Positions 61,258 through 64,000 of a stretch of 64,000 nucleotides of DNA are shown one piece after another. This stretch comes from Lactobacillus sp. ESL0700 (GTDB lineage Bacteria > Bacillota > Bacilli > Lactobacillales > Lactobacillaceae), in contig NZ_CP113930.1 of assembly GCF_029392095.1 (NCBI RefSeq), positions 1,306,001-1,370,000 of the forward strand, given 5' to 3'. Both the position numbers and the translations under genes were made by a program. The notes under the pieces are model-generated. The model worked only from the letters and a program-made list of their open reading frames with translations, had not been told where the DNA came from and ran no database searches. Within the stretch, counting starts at the first letter, position 1. The number at the start of each line of letters is the position of its first letter.

Positions 61258-61830
61258 ATGACCGAAGATTTTTATTATCACCAGATGTTAAAAGGAAAAT
61301 TATATCAAGCCGCAAATATTAAACCAGAAAATAACTCAATTCATGGTAAAATAATTGCGCAAAAAATTAGCCAAGAAAAAATCACTGATAAAGAAAAAAT
61401 AATAGCTCTGGAAAGGCAACTTTTTGCTAACTTGGGCAAAAATAGTTACGTAGTTCCCCCCTCTTTATGTCGATTACGGACGTCATACAAAAATAGGCAA
61501 TAATTTTTACGCCAACATGGACTGTATTTTTTTGGATGTTAATCAAATTATCATTGGTGATAATGTTTTAGTTAGTCCACGTGTCAGCTTTTATACCGCT
61601 GGTCATCCTACTGATGCCCAAATTCGTCAAACTGGGCTTGAATTTGGAAAAAGAATTGTTGTCAGCAACAATGTTTGGATTGTGGTAACGCGGTAATCCC
61701 GCTAGGAGTTACTATTAACGAGAATGCAATTATTGCTGCTGGAGCAGTGGTAACTAAAGATGTAGCTGCTAATACCCTAGTCGGTGGTAATACCGCTCAT
61801 TTGATTAAACAGCTTGGTAACCGAACATGA
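61258..61830 (+). pseudogene. Maltose/galactoside O-acetyltransferase family, frameshifted
   Basis: The frame opens MTEDFYYHQMLKGKLYQAAN and follows the hexapeptide-repeat acetyltransferase family (LacA/Maa type), but breaks twice. At 61456-61461 a run of six C shifts the frame (five C would give VVPPLYVDYGRHTKIG). After VVSNNVWI, near 61681-61685, one G appears missing ([14 protein letters not shown] expected). The second and third segments keep good family sequence ([58 protein letters not shown]). As it stands only 81 residues are made. Intact length would be about 190. Either a recent pseudogene or sequencing errors. Confidence 0.88.
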
Positions 61831-62127
61831 TTTTTGGCTAAATGAGGAAAGAAACTACTTTCAAGCTAGAGATGAAATGAAATAATTTGAAATCATTTTA
61901 TTCAGTCAAAAATTAGTCCATACGTTTGAGTAAGATCAAGGTTAATCCTAAGGCATGTTTAAACTCTCATTGATCTATTTGCTTATTTATTTAATCTGTT
62001 TCTGTATCGTAAGCAAAATAAAGCCTGCTAAACATTAGTTTAACAGGCTTTTCACTATTCTATTACAAGGCATAGGCTTTCTTTAATTTTTTTGTATCAA
62101 TTAGTCATGTCGAATCAAATATAAAGA
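61831..62127. other. Intergenic region without recognisable gene
   Basis: Between the acetyltransferase remnant and the tRNA/rRNA operon I see no supported ORF or RNA gene. Only the hairpin at 62021-62052 stands out. Confidence 0.7.
62021..62053 (+). terminator. Terminator-like hairpin downstream of the acetyltransferase remnant
   Basis: AAGCCTG(C)TAAAC / GTTTA(A)CAGGCTT with loop ATTA and a short T-run. It lies about 190 nt after the pseudogene. Confidence 0.6.
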
Positions 62128-62155
62128 AAAGAAGCCTTGATAAATCAAGACTTCT
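62128..62155 (-). terminator. Terminator of the rRNA/tRNA operon
   Basis: GAAG(T)CTTGAT / ATCAAG(G)CTTC stem followed by TTTTCTTT on the minus strand, 12 nt after tRNA-Ser. Confidence 0.75.
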
Positions 62156-62166
62156 TAACGTACATA

Positions 62167-62258
62167 CGGAGCGTGAGAGATTTGAACTCTCGATACAGGA
62201 TTAAAACCCGTATACATGATTTCCAATCATGCTCCTTAAGCCACTCGGACAACGCTCC
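62167..62258 (-). tRNA. tRNA-Ser (GGA)
   Basis: Class II tRNA: acceptor GGAGCGT, anticodon GGA in CATGATTGGAAATCATG, long variable arm, T arm GAGTTCAAATCTC, discriminator G. Part of the rRNA operon tail. Confidence 0.95.
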
Positions 62259-62264
62259 AATATA

Positions 62265-62337
62265 CTCCGGCTGTCAGACTCGAACTGACGACATCTTGAT
62301 TAACAGTCAAGCGCTCTACCAACTGAGCTAAGCCGGA
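62265..62337 (-). tRNA. tRNA-Asn (GTT)
   Basis: Acceptor TCCGGCT / AGCCGGA, anticodon GTT in CTTGACTGTTAATCAAG, T arm CAGTTCGAGTCTG, discriminator G. It directly follows 5S rRNA. Confidence 0.97.
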
Positions 62338-62348
62338 ATATTAAAAAA

Positions 62349-62465
62349 GCACGGCAGCGTCCTACCCTCGCAGGCAGTCTCCTACCAACTACTCTCGGCG
62401 TGAAGAAGCTTAACTACTGTGTTCGACATGGTTACAGGTGTTTCCTTCTTGCTATTGCCACCGTA
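62349..62465 (-). rRNA. rrf: 5S ribosomal RNA
   Basis: About 117 nt on the minus strand. It starts TACGGTGGCAATAGCAAGAAGG, contains CACCTGTAACCATGTCGAAC and GAAGTTAAGC-like AGTTAAGCTTCTTCACGCC, and ends GACGCTGCCGTGC. Ends are estimated by pairing of the terminal stem. Confidence 0.95.
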
Positions 62466-62549
62466 CTTTTTCTTTTGAGTTCTTACACTCAAAACTAAAT
62501 ATAATCTCTTGAAAATCCTTACTCACAATCCCAGATTGCTCAAGCTCTG

Positions 62550-64000
<1,451 letters not shown>

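Overview
The window is chromosomal DNA from a member of the Lactobacillaceae, most likely Lactobacillus sensu stricto. Grounds: an SMK-box (SAM-III) riboswitch ahead of metK, four T-box-controlled aminoacyl-tRNA synthetase genes, the Gram-positive primosome pair dnaI/dnaB, YqeH/YqeG/YqeK and EcsAB families, AGGAGG-type ribosome binding sites and a low-to-moderate GC content. I see no prophage, insertion sequence, plasmid origin or CRISPR array; most of the window is core genome. The species cannot be fixed by eye.

Layout. 1-4.9 kb: 5' part of pheS with its T-box, an HxlR regulator, an rRNA methyltransferase, acylphosphatase, YidC. 3.4-6.6 kb: an arylsulfotransferase-family gene and an APC amino-acid permease in one operon, behind a 5' leader that encodes a Tyr-rich peptide and an intrinsic terminator. 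6.6-8.9 kb: a LisRK/ArlRS-like two-component system. 9-14 kb: DUF177, TmcAL, RsfS, YqeK, NadD, YqeH, YqeG (ribosome assembly, tRNA modification, NAD). 14-15.4 kb: infC-rpmI-rplT with a leader attenuator. 15.5-18.5 kb: polar amino-acid ABC transporter. 18.6-27.7 kb: thrS (T-box), dnaI, dnaB, nrdR, coaE, mutM, polA. 27.8-33 kb: murC, ytpR, thioredoxin, trmB, ecsB, ecsA. 33-35 kb: HIT protein, YtxH-like protein, prsA. 34.8-39.8 kb: yhaM, yhaN, yhaO, ylbF-type. 39.8-45.5 kb: class A PBP, RluA-type synthase, a MerR-TipAS regulator, phosphatase, MFS. 45.6-51.4 kb: fba, argS (T-box), L,D-transpeptidase, nnrD, D,D-carboxypeptidase. 51.5-57.8 kb: tRNA-Leu, PspC protein, a candidate small RNA, flippase, leuS (T-box), PAP2 phosphatase, PAS protein. 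57.9-62.3 kb: DHA2 exporter and metK (SMK box), tRNAs Val-Glu-Val, a frameshifted acetyltransferase, tRNAs Ser and Asn. 62.3-64 kb: 5S and the 3' part of 23S rRNA.

Regulation by RNA is the theme: four T-boxes, one SMK box, an infC leader and, most interesting, what looks like a classical ribosome-stalling attenuator (leader peptide with five Tyr codons, then mutually exclusive hairpins and a terminator) governing the permease/arylsulfotransferase operon. T-boxes are the usual Firmicute solution, so this is unusual, and it links tyrosine supply to a gene family whose known chemistry is sulfate transfer between phenols. Second is a MerR-TipAS gene with a 19-bp-spacer promoter and a strong internal ribosome binding site, predicting TipAL-like and TipAS-like products. 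Third is an unassigned ~85-nt transcription unit near 51.9 kb.
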